From: Actinomycetes bacterium
GTDB taxonomy: Bacteria; Actinomycetota; Acidimicrobiia; Acidimicrobiales; Ilumatobacteraceae
Direction: 5' to 3'
DNA: 50,623 nucleotides
Assembly: GCA_025359865.1 (NCBI GenBank)
Contig: JANYDH010000190.1
Span: 1-50,623, forward strand
The position numbers and the translations under genes were made by a program. Below, in pieces: positions 10,136-19,925 of the stretch (within the stretch, counting starts at the first letter, position 1; every line of letters starts with the position of its first letter). The notes beneath the pieces were generated by a model. That model was not told the DNA's origin. It saw only the letters and a list, made by a program, of their open reading frames with translations, and did not search any database.

Positions 10136-11541
10136 CGATTCCTCGTCGGTGACAGAGCACGCCATTCGAGCACCTCTTCGGGAAATGAGGCGATGTCGCC
10201 GCAGCCCATCGAGATGCACACATCACCATCTCGTAGCTCACGCCCGATGAACTCGATCAGATCGTGGCGCCGGGGTAGCCACGCAACACGTGTGTCTGGA
10301 TGGGCATCGAGAACGGCATTCACCACTAGTTTGCCCGTCACGCCGGGGATCGGGGTCGTACCACTGGCGAAAATCTCGGTGAGCACCACAAGATCAGCAT
10401 CGACGAACGAGTCGCGATACTCAGGCGACAACGTGACCATTCTGTTGAATCGATTCGGCTGGAACACAGCGATGACACGGCGCCAGCCGTCGCCGCTACC
10501 ACGAGCGGCAGCCAGCACTGCAGCAATCTCGGAAGGAATGTGCGCGTAGTCGTCGACCAGCGTGGCACCACCGTCGGTGCCTCGAATGTCGAACCTGCGC
10601 GCGACCCCACCGAATCGGGCCAACGCCCTGGCGCAAGCTTCGAACGAGATGCCGATCGACATCGCTAGGGCAATCGCGCCGGTCGCATTGACCACGTTGT
10701 GAACGCCGCGGAGCGGTAGCGCAACGTCGCCGAGCAGCCGGCCATTGCGTTCGACCGTGAACGAATACGAGCCCTGTGATGCGTGAAGATCACACGCCCG
10801 GAAATCAGCGTCGGCGGCCTGACCGTAGGTAATGGCACCGTGAATGCCGGCAAGTCGTCGACACACCGGATCATCTGCACAGACAACCACAGGGCCGCCA
10901 ACCTGAGACAGGTACCTGTCGAAGCTGTCCTCGATGGCGGCAAGGTCGCCATAGTGGTCGAGGTGGTCGGCTTCCACGTTGGTGAGCACGGTTGCGAACA
11001 GCGGCAACTCGAGGTGCGTACCGTCACTCTCATCGGCCTCGACGACCAACCACTCGCCGCCGGTCCACTGTGCCCCCGTGCCCATATCGGTAACGTCACC
11101 ACCGACAATGAAACTCGGGCGAAGCCCCGCCTCTGCGAGGATGAGCATCACCATCGACGTGGTCGTGGTCTTTCCATGGGTTCCCGCGACCCCGAGCGAA
11201 CGTGCCTGGGCACAGATCGAAGCCAGCATTCCGGCACGGCGCAGCGTGGTGATGCCCCTACGACTCGCCTCGTCGATCTCGACGTTGTTGAGCGGTACGG
11301 CGGTGCTGTAGGTGATTGCCTCACAACCATCGACGTTCACACGAGCGTGACCGACCGTCACGGTCACACCTGCGGCGCGTACACGATCGAGCTCAGGACG
11401 TTCACGAATGTCGCTACCACTGACGACATGGCCCATCTCGGCCAGGGCGATCGCAATGGCGCTCATGCCCGGTCCGCCTACCCCGATCACGTGTAGACGC
11501 TGTCGTTCTGAGAGATCGAGTGGCGCGGTTGGAACGGTCAT
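10132..11541 (-). CDS. murC: UDP-N-acetylmuramate-L-alanine ligase MurC
   Basis: This 469-residue ATP-dependent ligase adds the first amino acid, L-Ala, to UDP-MurNAc. Visible are the N-terminal Rossmann segment LHVIGVGGPGMSAIAIAL, the ATP loop GTHGKTTTTSM, EADESDGTHL, VDDYAHIPSEI and AVFQPNRFNR. The start MTVPTAP is set by the ATGA overlap with the murG stop; the open frame upstream is out-of-frame murG and is not coding. Confidence 0.96.
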   Translation of the reverse strand: MTVPTAPLDLSERQRLHVIGVGGPGMSAIAIALAEMGHVVSGSDIRERPELDRVRAAGVTVTVGHARVNVDGCEAITYSTAVPLNNVEIDEASRRGITTLRRAGMLASICAQARSLGVAGTHGKTTTTSMVMLILAEAGLRPSFIVGGDVTDMGTGAQWTGGEWLVVEADESDGTHLELPLFATVLTNVEADHLDHYGDLAAIEDSFDRYLSQVGGPVVVCADDPVCRRLAGIHGAITYGQAADADFRACDLHASQGSYSFTVERNGRLLGDVALPLRGVHNVVNATGAIALAMSIGISFEACARALARFGGVARRFDIRGTDGGATLVDDYAHIPSEIAAVLAAARGSGDGWRRVIAVFQPNRFNRMVTLSPEYRDSFVDADLVVLTEIFASGTTPIPGVTGKLVVNAVLDAHPDTRVAWLPRRHDLIEFIGRELRDGDVCISMGCGDIASFPEEVLEWRALSPTRNR

Positions 11542-12680
11542 CGCGCCGCGACCTTCTCGATCAGCACAATCAGCGAGTCGCCACGATGCAGGTCGCCTTG
11601 CAGCGCAGCCGCCTCGGACAGTCGTTCGAGTGACGGCGGATCGTTGATGAATCCGTCGATCAACTTGTAGAGGCCGCTCGCGTTGAGGTCGACCTGCTCG
11701 ATCAGTAGTGCGGCTGCGTTGTCGCTGAGCGTGCGGGCGTTGTCGAGCTGATGGTTCTCGGCAGCGCCAGGCCACGGCACCAACACCGCCGGGGTTCCCG
11801 TGGCAGCCAGTTCGGCAATGGTGCTTGCACCAGCCCGAGTGACCATCAGGTCGCTCGCCGCGTAGACCTGGGGCATCTGCTCTTCGTATCCGATCACACG
11901 GTACATGATGCCTGCATCGCCGCTGCGTTCCCCGGCAGCAGCACCGAGCCATCGTTCACCGACCACGTGATACACCGCGATATCGGGCCGGCCGACCGCC
12001 AACTCGACCAGGTTCACAACGACCTGATTGAGCACCTCAGCGCCAAGAGAACCACCGAACACCGACACGACGAATCGATCGGCAGGCAACCCCAGCGAAA
12101 CTCGTGCAGCGTCACGGTCACGGTTCCGGTCGAGACCGATGATCGACGACCGGATCGGAGCACCCGTGCGCTGTGCCCGTGCCAGCGGGGAGTCGGCGAA
12201 TGCTGCCGCTGTCGCCACAGCCATTCGCGCCGCGATCCGCGACGCAAGCCCTGGGCGAAGGTCGTAGCTGACGACTACGATCGGAATCCGCAGCGTCCAC
12301 GCGGCGAATGTCGCCGGCATGCTGGCGTATCCGCCGACATTGACCACCACGTGCGGACGCAACGCTCGCAATAGCCGGACTGCATGCCAGATGGCAACCA
12401 GCAGTTTCGGGACGAACGCCAGATTGCGACGCGAGAACGAGCGTTGCAGGCCGATCACGTCGAGCAGGGTGAACCCTACGCCCGTTGGTGGTAGCAGGCG
12501 CTGTTCGATCCCGCGAGTCGTGCCGACGTAGTGCAGCGCAGCAGTCGGATGACCAGCAAGGGCCAAACGCTCGATGATCGCCAGGGCCGCCAGGACGTGG
12601 CCGGAGGTACCGCCCCCGGTGACGATGGCATACGTACCGCCGGTCGCTGCGGTGGTCGCAGCGGTAGTGCCGCGGCTCAC
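11538..12680 (-). CDS. murG: UDP-GlcNAc:lipid I glycosyltransferase MurG
   Basis: This membrane-associated GT-B enzyme (380 residues) converts lipid I to lipid II. Visible are the glycine-rich loop TGGGTSGHVLAAL, VNVGGYASMPATFAAW, VFGGSLGAEVLNQ, and the nucleotide-binding ATRAGASTIAELAATGTPA-like stretch with VPWPGAAENHQLDNA. The GTG at 12680 overlaps the ftsW stop (GTGA) and begins just before the glycosyltransferase fold, so it is preferred over upstream starts. Confidence 0.95.
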   Translation of the reverse strand: MSRGTTAATTAATGGTYAIVTGGGTSGHVLAALAIIERLALAGHPTAALHYVGTTRGIEQRLLPPTGVGFTLLDVIGLQRSFSRRNLAFVPKLLVAIWHAVRLLRALRPHVVVNVGGYASMPATFAAWTLRIPIVVVSYDLRPGLASRIAARMAVATAAAFADSPLARAQRTGAPIRSSIIGLDRNRDRDAARVSLGLPADRFVVSVFGGSLGAEVLNQVVVNLVELAVGRPDIAVYHVVGERWLGAAAGERSGDAGIMYRVIGYEEQMPQVYAASDLMVTRAGASTIAELAATGTPAVLVPWPGAAENHQLDNARTLSDNAAALLIEQVDLNASGLYKLIDGFINDPPSLERLSEAAALQGDLHRGDSLIVLIEKVAAR

Positions 12681-13879
12681 TTCGCGTGGCGGGCGACGTT
12701 GAGTAGCAGGCCGGCCGCTGCCATCGATACGAACAGCGAACTGCCACCGGCTGAAAAGAACGGCAAGGTGAGCCCGGTGACGGGCATGAGCCCGGTAACA
12801 CCTCCTACGTTGATCAGTGTCTGCACCACGAACCACCCGACGATGCCGCCAGCGAGCAGCTGGCCGAACCGGTCGCGCGACGCAAGCGCCACTTGAACCC
12901 CGCAGAAGGCCAGCACGAGGAAGCCGCCGATGACGGCGACCACGCCGAGTAGACCAAGTTCCTCTGCGATGACCGCGAAGATGAAGTCGCTATGGGCGAG
13001 CGGTACGAAGTTGCCCAACTTGCTCAGTCCTCGCCCAGGACCGGTGCCCGTAGGACCACCCTGGGCGATGGCGATCATGGCCTGATACGTCTGATAACTG
13101 AAGTGGTCGCGGTGCCCAGCAATGTCGAGGAACGCGGTAAATCGGTTGTAGCGACGCTGGCTGGAGAACACGAACGCTGTCGCAAGCCCGCCTCCGACCA
13201 GGCCCGACACTGCCAGCGGCGTCAGTGGGGCACCGCCCACAAACGCCACGACAAACACAATCGAAGCCAACACAATGGCTCCGCCAAGATCACCTTGGAA
13301 CAAACACAGCCCGGCCCCGAGGACGGCGACGTACACGCATGGCAGCAAGGTGCGGTGCAGGTCCTCCATCGGCCGATCGGGCCTCGACAGCAGATCTGCG
13401 CAGTACAACACGACCGCAAACTTCATGAACTCCGAAGGTTGAAAACTGAGCGAGCCAACCGCCACCCAGGCGCTGGCATCGTTCACTTCGGAGCCGATCC
13501 CAGGGACAAATGGCAACAGCATCAAGATCACGGCCACGCCGAGACCCGGACGGATGAGCTTCTGCCAGAACTGGTACGGCACCTTCGCGCAGGTCCACAA
13601 CGCAACCGCGCCGAACACCGCCCAAACGGCCTGCCGATTGAAGAGTCGCCACGGCGAATATCCCTTGTGGAACTGAGTGATCGATGAGGCCGACAGCACC
13701 ATCACCAGACCAAGCATGACGAACACTGCGACGATGAGCCCGATGATGTAGAACGAGGTAGGTGGGGGTTGCACAGATCTGGGTGTCGATGACCTACCGG
13801 TTGGGTGGCGACGCAGTGCAGCGGCGCGTTGTGCGGCCTGACGCCGTCGATCGCCGATCAGTGTGCTTTCGGCAGTCAC
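12677..13879 (-). CDS. ftsW: Septal peptidoglycan polymerase FtsW (SEDS family)
   Basis: This polytopic SEDS protein of 400 residues polymerises lipid II at the septum together with FtsI. About ten hydrophobic segments are visible after a basic N-terminus of about 40 residues. Family segments include GSEVNDASAWVAVGSLSFQPSEFMKFA (long loop with the catalytic Asp region), GPTGTGPGRGLSKLGNFVPLAHSDFIFAVIAEELG, and GLTLPFFSAGGSSL near the C-terminus. The start GTG overlaps murD (GTGA). Confidence 0.95.
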   Translation of the reverse strand: MTAESTLIGDRRRQAAQRAAALRRHPTGRSSTPRSVQPPPTSFYIIGLIVAVFVMLGLVMVLSASSITQFHKGYSPWRLFNRQAVWAVFGAVALWTCAKVPYQFWQKLIRPGLGVAVILMLLPFVPGIGSEVNDASAWVAVGSLSFQPSEFMKFAVVLYCADLLSRPDRPMEDLHRTLLPCVYVAVLGAGLCLFQGDLGGAIVLASIVFVVAFVGGAPLTPLAVSGLVGGGLATAFVFSSQRRYNRFTAFLDIAGHRDHFSYQTYQAMIAIAQGGPTGTGPGRGLSKLGNFVPLAHSDFIFAVIAEELGLLGVVAVIGGFLVLAFCGVQVALASRDRFGQLLAGGIVGWFVVQTLINVGGVTGLMPVTGLTLPFFSAGGSSLFVSMAAAGLLLNVARHAK

Positions 13880-15282
13880 CTCGTTACCTCCGTATTCTGG
13901 ATGAACTGCCGCACTCGCATTTTGAAGTCATCTCCGCGTGCCAGGTAGCCACCATCGGGATACCAGTCGAAACTCGCGCACGCTGGCGAGAGCAGCACCA
14001 CATCGCCCGGCCGGGCTAACGCTGCTGCCTCGTGAACCGCCTCGTTCATCGTGCGGGCACGAGCGATCGGGCAGAGCCCATCGAACGCTGCGGCTACCTC
14101 GTCGGCGGCTTCCCCAATCGCGACCACGCCTCGCATCCGACCGGGCTCGAGTGCAAGCGAACGCAGATCGAGATCCTTGTTTCTGCCGCCGGCAATGAGC
14201 ACCAGCGAGTCGAACGAACGGATCGCGGTGAGTACAGCATGTGGGGTGGTGGCTTTCGAATCGTTGTACCACTGGATGCCATCGTGGTCAGCCACCGGCT
14301 CGATTCGGTGCGGAGGGAACCGAAATGACTGGAGGCCATCGCCAATGCGAGCGCGGTCGACCAGGCCACTTTCCACACATGCAGCGGCCGCTGCGAGCGC
14401 GTTGGTCAGATCATGCGGGAACCGGCGCACCAATCGCCGTGACGACGCCAGATGCCCTGATGGGCCGACGAGGGCAACCGCGCCGGCCGAAGCTGGCGAA
14501 CCTGGCGAGCCGTCACCGGCCGTCAACGACTCTGTGTGGTAGTCACCGTGCGCGAGACCGAACGTGGTGTGGCGCGCTGGCGCAGCAGTGAGGTGGCGCA
14601 TGACCGTTGGGTCGTCGGCCCAACCAATGGCCACATCGGACGAACGTTGGAGCCGCCAGACGTTGGCCTTGGCCGCCTCGTACGAAGCCATCGATGTATG
14701 CCAGTTCAGATGATCGGGGGCGAGGTTCAGCCAGATCGCCGCCTCGGCGCGAAAATACTTCAACCAGGACAAACGAAAGCTGCTGCATTCAACCGCAAAC
14801 ACATCGACCGGATCGTCGAGCGCATCGATCAACGGCCGCTCGGTATTGCCGACTGCTGCCGCTCGATGCCCCCCTGCCTCCAGCAGCGCCGCGACCATGA
14901 GGGTGGTCGTGGTCTTTCCATCAGTACCGGTGACCGCGATCATCGGCCGTGGCCCGCCGGGGCGATCCTGCTCCCACTCGTAGGCCAGGTCGATCTCTGT
15001 TCGCAGCGCTACCCCGCCTGCGAGTGCGGCGAGGACAACAGCGTGCGTTTCGGGCACACCGGGTGCCGGTGCCACAAGATCAACCGAACGAACGAGCAGT
15101 TCTACCCGATGCTGATCGGGGCACTCGATGAATTCGACGTCGAGTTCGGCGGCCATTGCTCGCTTGGCGTCGGTGGGAGAATCGTCGGACGTGATCACAC
15201 GGTAGCCCCTGCGTTGCAGCGCCCGGGCCGTGGCGATGCCGGAGACCGCCAGACCGTGAACGAGCGCACTCGGCCGCCTCAC
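13876..15282 (-). CDS. murD: UDP-MurNAc-L-Ala:D-Glu ligase MurD
   Basis: This cytoplasmic ligase (468 residues) adds D-glutamate to UDP-MurNAc-L-Ala. Motifs seen are the N-terminal nucleotide fold HGLAVSGIATARAL, the ATP loop GTDGKTTTT, ECSSFRLSW, LNLAPDHLNWH, the NDSKATTPHA segment, and LIAGGRNKDLD with LLSPACASFD at the end. The GTG start overlaps the mraY stop, and the gene stop overlaps ftsW, fitting tight translational coupling. Confidence 0.95.
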   Translation of the reverse strand: MRRPSALVHGLAVSGIATARALQRRGYRVITSDDSPTDAKRAMAAELDVEFIECPDQHRVELLVRSVDLVAPAPGVPETHAVVLAALAGGVALRTEIDLAYEWEQDRPGGPRPMIAVTGTDGKTTTTLMVAALLEAGGHRAAAVGNTERPLIDALDDPVDVFAVECSSFRLSWLKYFRAEAAIWLNLAPDHLNWHTSMASYEAAKANVWRLQRSSDVAIGWADDPTVMRHLTAAPARHTTFGLAHGDYHTESLTAGDGSPGSPASAGAVALVGPSGHLASSRRLVRRFPHDLTNALAAAAACVESGLVDRARIGDGLQSFRFPPHRIEPVADHDGIQWYNDSKATTPHAVLTAIRSFDSLVLIAGGRNKDLDLRSLALEPGRMRGVVAIGEAADEVAAAFDGLCPIARARTMNEAVHEAAALARPGDVVLLSPACASFDWYPDGGYLARGDDFKMRVRQFIQNTEVTR

Positions 15283-16331
15283 CGAATGTCCTGCAGCTGA
15301 GTGAAATCGGCGATGAAGATCGCGAGGGCCGAAGCAACACAGATGCCAGCGATCAGCCAGAATCGAATGATGACGGTGGTCTCGGGCCAGCCGAGCAGTT
15401 CGAAGTGATGGTGGATCGGCGACATGCGGAACAGGCGCTTCTTGCGCCCCGAAGCCTTGAACACGCCCATCTGGATCGCAACCGAGCCGGCTTCCATGAC
15501 GTTGATCCCGCAGATCAACAGCAGCAGCAGTTGTGTGTTCGTCCCCAATGCAAGCAGCGAGAGAGCGGCGCCGATACCAAGCGCCCCGACATCACCCATG
15601 AAGATCCGAGCCGGTGCTGCGTTGAACCACAAGAAACCGCCGCATGCACCTGCGAATGCTGCCGCCAGAACAGCAAGGTCGAGTGGGTTGACCACGGCGC
15701 CATACACAGCGGGGTTACGAAACGCCCAATACGCGATGATCGTGAATGCAAGAAACCCCAGAAGGGCCGATCCACCCGCGAGTCCATCGAGGCCGTCGGT
15801 GACGTTGACCGCGTTCGTAGTGCTCCAGATGATCAATCCGGACCAGATCACCCAGACCACCCAGTGCACGGTCCAGCCGGGCGACGTGGCGCGCGTGAAC
15901 GAGATCGTTTCGCTGATCCCGGTTCCGAGAGCGAGCCACAACGCGATGAGCATCGCTAGTCCGAGGGTGATGTAGCTCTTCTTCTTCCAGAAGATGCCGC
16001 GGTTGTGTGAGCGCTTGACCTTGATGTAGTCGTCGAGAAAGCCCATCAACGCCATGACGAGAATCCCGATCCACATGATCAGGGCCTGAGTGGAAAACAC
16101 CAGTCCTTGACGAAGGTGGGCCATGAGCCAGCCGACGAATGCCGCTCCGATTATTGCAATCCCACCCATGGTGGGTGTCCCCTGCTTGATCTGATGGTGT
16201 TCTGGTCCGTGATCTTCCTTGCCGAGGATCGGCTGACCCTTGCCCCGATTGCGAAAGAAGGTGATCAGGCCCCGCGAACCGAACAGTGCCACCACCATCG
16301 CAGTGGCGCCAGCGAACATGACGGCGATCAT
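15279..16331 (-). CDS. mraY: Phospho-MurNAc-pentapeptide translocase MraY
   Basis: This integral membrane enzyme (350 residues, about ten helices) makes lipid I from undecaprenyl phosphate and UDP-MurNAc-pentapeptide. Conserved stretches are EDHGPEHHQIKQGTPTMGG, MGFLDDYIKVKRSHNRG, NAVNVTDGLDGLAGG, FLWFNAAPARIFMGDVGALGIG, and the C-terminal MSPIHHHFELLGWPE. The ATG at 16331 overlaps the murE stop directly, leaving no room for murF. Confidence 0.96.
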   Translation of the reverse strand: MIAVMFAGATAMVVALFGSRGLITFFRNRGKGQPILGKEDHGPEHHQIKQGTPTMGGIAIIGAAFVGWLMAHLRQGLVFSTQALIMWIGILVMALMGFLDDYIKVKRSHNRGIFWKKKSYITLGLAMLIALWLALGTGISETISFTRATSPGWTVHWVVWVIWSGLIIWSTTNAVNVTDGLDGLAGGSALLGFLAFTIIAYWAFRNPAVYGAVVNPLDLAVLAAAFAGACGGFLWFNAAPARIFMGDVGALGIGAALSLLALGTNTQLLLLLICGINVMEAGSVAIQMGVFKASGRKKRLFRMSPIHHHFELLGWPETTVIIRFWLIAGICVASALAIFIADFTQLQDIR

Positions 16332-17761
16332 GCGGGCATCTCGAGCAGCGCACGCACAATTGCACGATCGTCGAAGGCAACGACGCGATCCCCGATGGTC
16401 TGGGTGGTTTCGTGACCCTTGCCGGCTACAAGGACCACATCACCTGGTGCAGCCATGGTCAGTGCCAAGGCGATGGCAGTTCTTCGGTCGGGCTCGATCA
16501 CAACGTGGGTACGGTAGCCCGCCGGCACCCCGGCGATCGTGGCATCGATGATGGCGATGGGATCCTCCGACCTTGGATTGTCCGACGTCATCACGGCGAA
16601 ATCAGCCAACTCTGCTGCGGCGGCACCCATCGCTGGACGCTTCTCGCGGTCTCTGTCCCCACCGCAGCCGAAGACGACGATCAGCTTGCTGGCCCTCGCG
16701 TCACTGCGGGCCGCGAGCAGCGCGTGCCGTAAACCCTCGGGTGTATGGGCGTAGTCGACGATCACCGAAAACGACTGTCCTGCATCCACCGGTTCAAAGC
16801 GACCCGGGACCGCGGCGGCGCAGGACAACGCTGCCGCAACGTCGGTGGTCGAGTACCCGAGTTCGGCGCATGCTGTTGCGGCAGCCAAGCTGTTCATCAC
16901 GTTGAACCCGCCGCCCATCCCGACCGAGATCTGCTCACCTCGCCATCGGTACGAATGACTCGTCGGTGTGACTTGTACATCAACGACGTCCACGCTTGAA
17001 AACCTCACCACCCGGATGACCCCATGATCCTCAAGAACACGATCCGCCAGCAAACGACCGTGAGGGTCGTCGACATTGACGACCGCTACCCCAGCCAGCT
17101 CTGGCACGAACAGCGACGACTTCGCGGCGAAGTACGATTCGATTGTTCCATGGAAGTCGAGGTGGTCACTACCAAGGTTGGTGAACACTGCGACATCGAA
17201 TGACGCTCCCGCTACCCGATGAAGCGACAGCGCGTGCGACGAGACCTCCATCGACAACGCGGTGACCTTAGCGTTACGCCACCCCGCTGCGAACCGTTGG
17301 AGATCGGTTGCCTCCGGCGTGGTGTGCACCCCGGACAACGTGCCGAGTACCTCCGTCCGATGGCCCAACTGCCGAAGCACCGCGCCGATCAGGTGGCTCG
17401 TCGTGGTCTTGCCATTTGTGCCGGTGACGGCGACCCCGACGAATGAGTCGAAGGGGTGCTCGTACAACGACGCGGCCAACCTTCCGGTAGCAGCGCGAGC
17501 GTCGGCTGTGACGATCTGGGGCACATCTATCGGCAGTTCGTGTTCGACCAACAACGCGCTCGCTCCGGCCCCTACCGCCGCTGCGGCAAAGTCGTGGCCG
17601 TCGATGATCGAGCCCGGCAGACAACAAAACAACGCTCCGACGTGCACGGCCCGCGAATCGACGGTGACGTCGGAGACGGGTTCAGTACCGTCGCCGACGA
17701 GCCGGAGGCTTGGGCCGCCACGGACGCCTGCCAGGATCGCGCCGAGGGTTCGAGAGTTCAT
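16328..17761 (-). CDS. murE: UDP-MurNAc-tripeptide synthetase MurE (meso-DAP type)
   Basis: This ligase adds the third stem-peptide residue. It contains the ATP loop GTNGKTTTSH, TNLGSDHLDFHGT, the nucleotide/peptide segment VDYAHTPEGL, and the DNPRSEDP motif whose DNPR core marks meso-diaminopimelate specificity. That agrees with dapC and dapF in the window. I chose the ATG at 17761 (477 residues), one base after the ftsI stop; a GTG at 17782 would add seven residues, and neither has a good ribosome site. Confidence 0.93.
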   Translation of the reverse strand: MNSRTLGAILAGVRGGPSLRLVGDGTEPVSDVTVDSRAVHVGALFCCLPGSIIDGHDFAAAAVGAGASALLVEHELPIDVPQIVTADARAATGRLAASLYEHPFDSFVGVAVTGTNGKTTTSHLIGAVLRQLGHRTEVLGTLSGVHTTPEATDLQRFAAGWRNAKVTALSMEVSSHALSLHRVAGASFDVAVFTNLGSDHLDFHGTIESYFAAKSSLFVPELAGVAVVNVDDPHGRLLADRVLEDHGVIRVVRFSSVDVVDVQVTPTSHSYRWRGEQISVGMGGGFNVMNSLAAATACAELGYSTTDVAAALSCAAAVPGRFEPVDAGQSFSVIVDYAHTPEGLRHALLAARSDARASKLIVVFGCGGDRDREKRPAMGAAAAELADFAVMTSDNPRSEDPIAIIDATIAGVPAGYRTHVVIEPDRRTAIALALTMAAPGDVVLVAGKGHETTQTIGDRVVAFDDRAIVRALLEMPA

Positions 17762-17762
17762 C

Positions 17763-19925
17763 TCAGGTTGCCGGGCAGCCACCGGTTGTGGTGGGCGGTG
17801 TCACGTTCAGTTCGTGCATGATTGATGGAACAATTCGTGCAAAGACTGGCGCTGCCGCCGTACCACCGAACCGGGCGATGTCGTCAGCCGGTGGCTCGTC
17901 GATCGACACCAGCACCGTCACCTGCGGGTCTTCGGCCGGGAAGAATCCGACGAACGATGCGTAGTAGGTGCGATTGCCGTCGGCGTCGAGATAGGTGCCG
18001 TTCGGCTGCGCTTTCAACCCCGTGCCGGTTTTGCCGGCGATCGTCACGCCATCCACCTGAGCAAGCTTTCCGGTACCAGAGCACACCACTTCGCGCATCA
18101 TCGCATTCATCTCTACGGCTACCTCCGGCTTCACCACACGGTGGGTCGCCGATGGCGCGGCCGGGGTCATCGCTCCGTCAGGCCCAATGGTCGCCTTGAG
18201 CAGTTTCGGAGCAACGTACATGCCACCGTTGGCGAGCACGTTCATCGCTGTCACGAGTTGAATCGACGTGGTACCGACCCCCTGCCCATAACCGACGGTG
18301 TACTGCTCGGCCCCTTCGAGCTTCTTCCAGTCCTTCAACAAACCCTTCGACTCGCCGGGGAAGTCGAGCGGTGAACTGGCCCCCAGACCGAAGGCGGTCA
18401 TGTAGGAGTATTGCTTTTCCTTAGTTTCGCGCAGCGTTGCCCCGAGGCTCAGCATCACTTCGGTGGTGCCAATGTTGGATGACTTGACGAGGATCTTCGA
18501 GACCGACCACGACTCGGTGGGATGCTGTTCCGCATCGTGGAGCATGGTGTCGGAGAACATCTTCTGCCACGGCACCTCGAGGTAGGTGGAGGGCGTGACC
18601 GTTCCCTCGTTCAGTGCCGCCGCAATGGTGATCGCCTTTGCCACCGAACCGGGCTCGTCGGTGTCGACCACAGCGATGTTTCCGCTCGTCACCTCGTAGA
18701 CCCCCTTCGCGTTGATACGAACGCCAGCCATTGCGATGATCTCGCCCGTCTTGGTCGACATCACGATCGCGGTGCCACCACGCGCCCCGAGCGTGGATAC
18801 CTGAGACAGCAGTGCCTGTTCGACCGTGTATTGGACCGAGCGGTCGACGGTGAGCACCACGTCGTTTCCCGGAACGGGCGCGATAGTGGTGGCATCAATG
18901 CCCGCTAGAGTACGCCCATCCTTGTCGCGCTCGCGGATCTCGGATCCGTCCGTACCCGTCAATGTCGCATCGAACTGCATCTCGATGCCAGCCGTTCCGT
19001 TGCCATCGATGTCGGTGCGGCCGATGATGCTCTTGCCGACCTCGCCGCCCGGCATCGTACGGCGATCCTCCTGCACCGCTTCGACTCCGTTCAGCTTCAG
19101 CCCGATGACAGCCGAAGCCTTCGCGTCGTCCACCTGTCGGGCTACATAGACGAAGCTCCTGTCCTTGGCCACGAACGCAGCAACGAGTTGCTGCTGTTTG
19201 GCGTCTGATAGGCCGAGGAGTTGCGCCAGGACTGCCGCTGTTCCGACTGGATCGGTCACCTCTTTCGGATTGGCGGTGATCGTCACCGCCGGCACCGACA
19301 AAGCGAGTTCGTCGCCATTGCGATCGAAGATCACCCCTCGACCTGCGCGAAGCGCCGTGACACTCGTACGTTGCGCCCGACCAGCATCTTGCAACTGTTG
19401 AGCGTCACTCGTCTGCAATAACGCAACGCGGCCGATGACGAGAACGAACAGGAGTGCAGCCACGATGATGACAGCCAGGAGCCTGCGGCGTGACTGACCG
19501 GCACGAAAGACCCGCTGTACGTCTCGTGGCGACTTGGCGATCCGCCGTTGCATGCCGATCGGCCCCCGACCGCGTCGCGGTGCTGATGGCCGAACTGTGG
19601 TTCCTCGGCGAGGATTCGTGTGCGTCCGGCTACCCCGCGACGACGTCGGGACAACGCCTGTGTGGCGGGCTGATGACCGGCGGAGTCCGGGCCGATACGG
19701 ATCCTGAGGACGTGTTTCGTTCCGGTGCCGGTCTTGACGTCGCGAGTCGGCGCGGCGGGGCCCGGCGCTGCGGACGGGTTGCAGCTCGCGTCGCGAGTGA
19801 CGCACGGCCCCTCTGGCCACCTCTTTGGCGGACGAACTGCGTGCCTGCGGTTCGGGCTTTCGCCTCACACGCGGGTCGGGAGTAAGCCGACGATCGTTGT
19901 CCTCGCGACGGGTTCGGTTGGTCAT
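17763..19925 (-). CDS. ftsI: Septal transpeptidase FtsI (class B penicillin-binding protein)
   Basis: This 720-residue bitopic transpeptidase cross-links septal peptidoglycan. An Arg-rich cytoplasmic tail of about 148 residues precedes one membrane helix (about 149-170). The dimerisation domain follows (AGRGVIFDRNGDELA). The transpeptidase domain has S427-V-A-K, S482-S-N and K632-T-G. The usual EPGSxFK is EPGSVAK here, still with the SxxK pattern. It pairs with FtsW, encoded downstream. The ATG overlaps the ftsL stop (ATGA). Confidence 0.94.
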   Translation of the reverse strand: MTNRTRREDNDRRLTPDPRVRRKPEPQARSSSAKEVARGAVRHSRRELQPVRSAGPRRADSRRQDRHRNETRPQDPYRPGLRRSSARHTGVVPTSSRGSRTHTNPRRGTTVRPSAPRRGRGPIGMQRRIAKSPRDVQRVFRAGQSRRRLLAVIIVAALLFVLVIGRVALLQTSDAQQLQDAGRAQRTSVTALRAGRGVIFDRNGDELALSVPAVTITANPKEVTDPVGTAAVLAQLLGLSDAKQQQLVAAFVAKDRSFVYVARQVDDAKASAVIGLKLNGVEAVQEDRRTMPGGEVGKSIIGRTDIDGNGTAGIEMQFDATLTGTDGSEIRERDKDGRTLAGIDATTIAPVPGNDVVLTVDRSVQYTVEQALLSQVSTLGARGGTAIVMSTKTGEIIAMAGVRINAKGVYEVTSGNIAVVDTDEPGSVAKAITIAAALNEGTVTPSTYLEVPWQKMFSDTMLHDAEQHPTESWSVSKILVKSSNIGTTEVMLSLGATLRETKEKQYSYMTAFGLGASSPLDFPGESKGLLKDWKKLEGAEQYTVGYGQGVGTTSIQLVTAMNVLANGGMYVAPKLLKATIGPDGAMTPAAPSATHRVVKPEVAVEMNAMMREVVCSGTGKLAQVDGVTIAGKTGTGLKAQPNGTYLDADGNRTYYASFVGFFPAEDPQVTVLVSIDEPPADDIARFGGTAAAPVFARIVPSIMHELNVTPPTTTGGCPAT

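Noticed and set aside
6254-14166. Seventeen-base identity CTCGAGTGCAAGCGAAC shared by yggS (near 6256) and murD (near 14147)
   Set aside because: Both copies lie in conserved coding sequence and are read differently; biased codon use makes chance likely.
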